Shown in pieces: positions 63,866 through 64,000 of a DNA stretch of 64,000 bases (positions are counted from its first letter, which is position 1; every line of letters starts with the position of its first letter). The notes beneath the pieces were generated by a model. It was not told where the DNA came from, did not search any database, and saw only the letters and a program-made list of their open reading frames with translations. The position numbers were made by a program, and so were the translations under genes. Origin of the DNA: CAITSH01 sp025356665 (GTDB lineage Bacteria > Pseudomonadota > Gammaproteobacteria > Burkholderiales > SG8-39); contig JANXRV010000008.1 in assembly GCA_025356665.1 (NCBI GenBank), positions 14,734 to 78,733 on the forward strand. The letters run 5' to 3'.

Positions 63866-64000
63866 AGTGTCCGGTTAAATGGGTGTTAATTTGCTTGAAA
63901 GCCAATACTGGCGCGGCTTTACAGCCGATTTTGCTTGGTGCCGATTTGAACCTTGAATCCTCATTTTTGTGTAGTTTCCCTCCGGTGAAATCCCCGGGGG
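63866..64000. other. Possible insertion-sequence end at the window edge
   Basis: From about 63866 the DNA reads AGTGTCCGGTTAAATGGGTG, recalling terminal repeats of some IS4-type elements. A degraded GCTGGAAA-family copy (GCCAATACTGGCGCGGCTTT, then ACAGCC) follows at 63897-63925. No transposase frame is visible before the edge. The call rests on one end only. Confidence 0.35.

Overview
The window looks like a chromosomal segment of a high-GC betaproteobacterium, most likely Burkholderiales or a close relative. The evidence is the run of Bug/TctC-type solute-binding proteins, the pilMNOPQ-aroKB-gltBD order, the cyaY-lptM-lysA block, cytochrome c4-engB-hemB-pilU, the dsbD-cutA pair, an aspartate-type (non-zinc) HemB and MsrPQ. 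Assignment is from gene content and order only. No tRNA, rRNA or CRISPR array was recognised.

Bases 1-3000 are a visibly AT-richer defence island: the end of an SF1 helicase fused to a nuclease, an EVE-like/HNH endonuclease and a membrane-anchored Mrr endonuclease with a zinc ribbon. A PcfJ-like protein gene follows. Bases 5.2-12.3 kb are an accessory stretch packed with toxin-antitoxin genes: hicBA, an orphan HigA-like antitoxin, two MntA-like nucleotidyltransferases with a HepT remnant, ccdAB, higBA, a decayed antitoxin and a DUF433/DUF5615 pair. Between them lie a Bug protein gene, an exported methyltransferase and many extragenic palindromes.

Bases 12.3-19.9 kb are catabolic: a two-subunit Rieske ring-hydroxylating oxygenase, two more Bug binding proteins (one with a Tat signal), an ACMSD-like amidohydrolase/decarboxylase and an AtzA/TrzN-like amidohydrolase. 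They suggest uptake and breakdown of aromatic or heterocyclic compounds. An 880-base gene-free stretch (19.85-20.73 kb) holds a highly structured element that includes two inverted copies of one hairpin with compensatory stem changes.

Bases 20.7-52.6 kb are mostly core genome: gltD-gltB, aroB-aroK and pilQPONM on the minus strand, divergent from mrcA; then cyaY, lptM, lysA, an RND efflux adaptor and permease, msrQ-msrP, an ECF sigma/anti-sigma pair, a dihaem cytochrome c4, engB, hemB, pilU, a VOC protein and an M20 amidohydrolase. The engB-hemB gap contains a chain of hairpins ending in a minus-strand intrinsic terminator, a candidate small RNA. Bases 52.8-58.8 kb carry an SDR-cutA-dsbD operon, an alpha/beta hydrolase, a ferredoxin-type reductase and a secreted lectin-like protein. 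The right end is a 1506-residue RTX protein with a lipase-like N-terminus, a small upstream ORF that looks 5'-truncated, and a possible insertion-sequence end.

Two themes recur. Short extragenic palindromes occur throughout, including a family of about seven copies of a roughly 33-base element. Intergenic tandem arrays of 7-11 bp units are also frequent.
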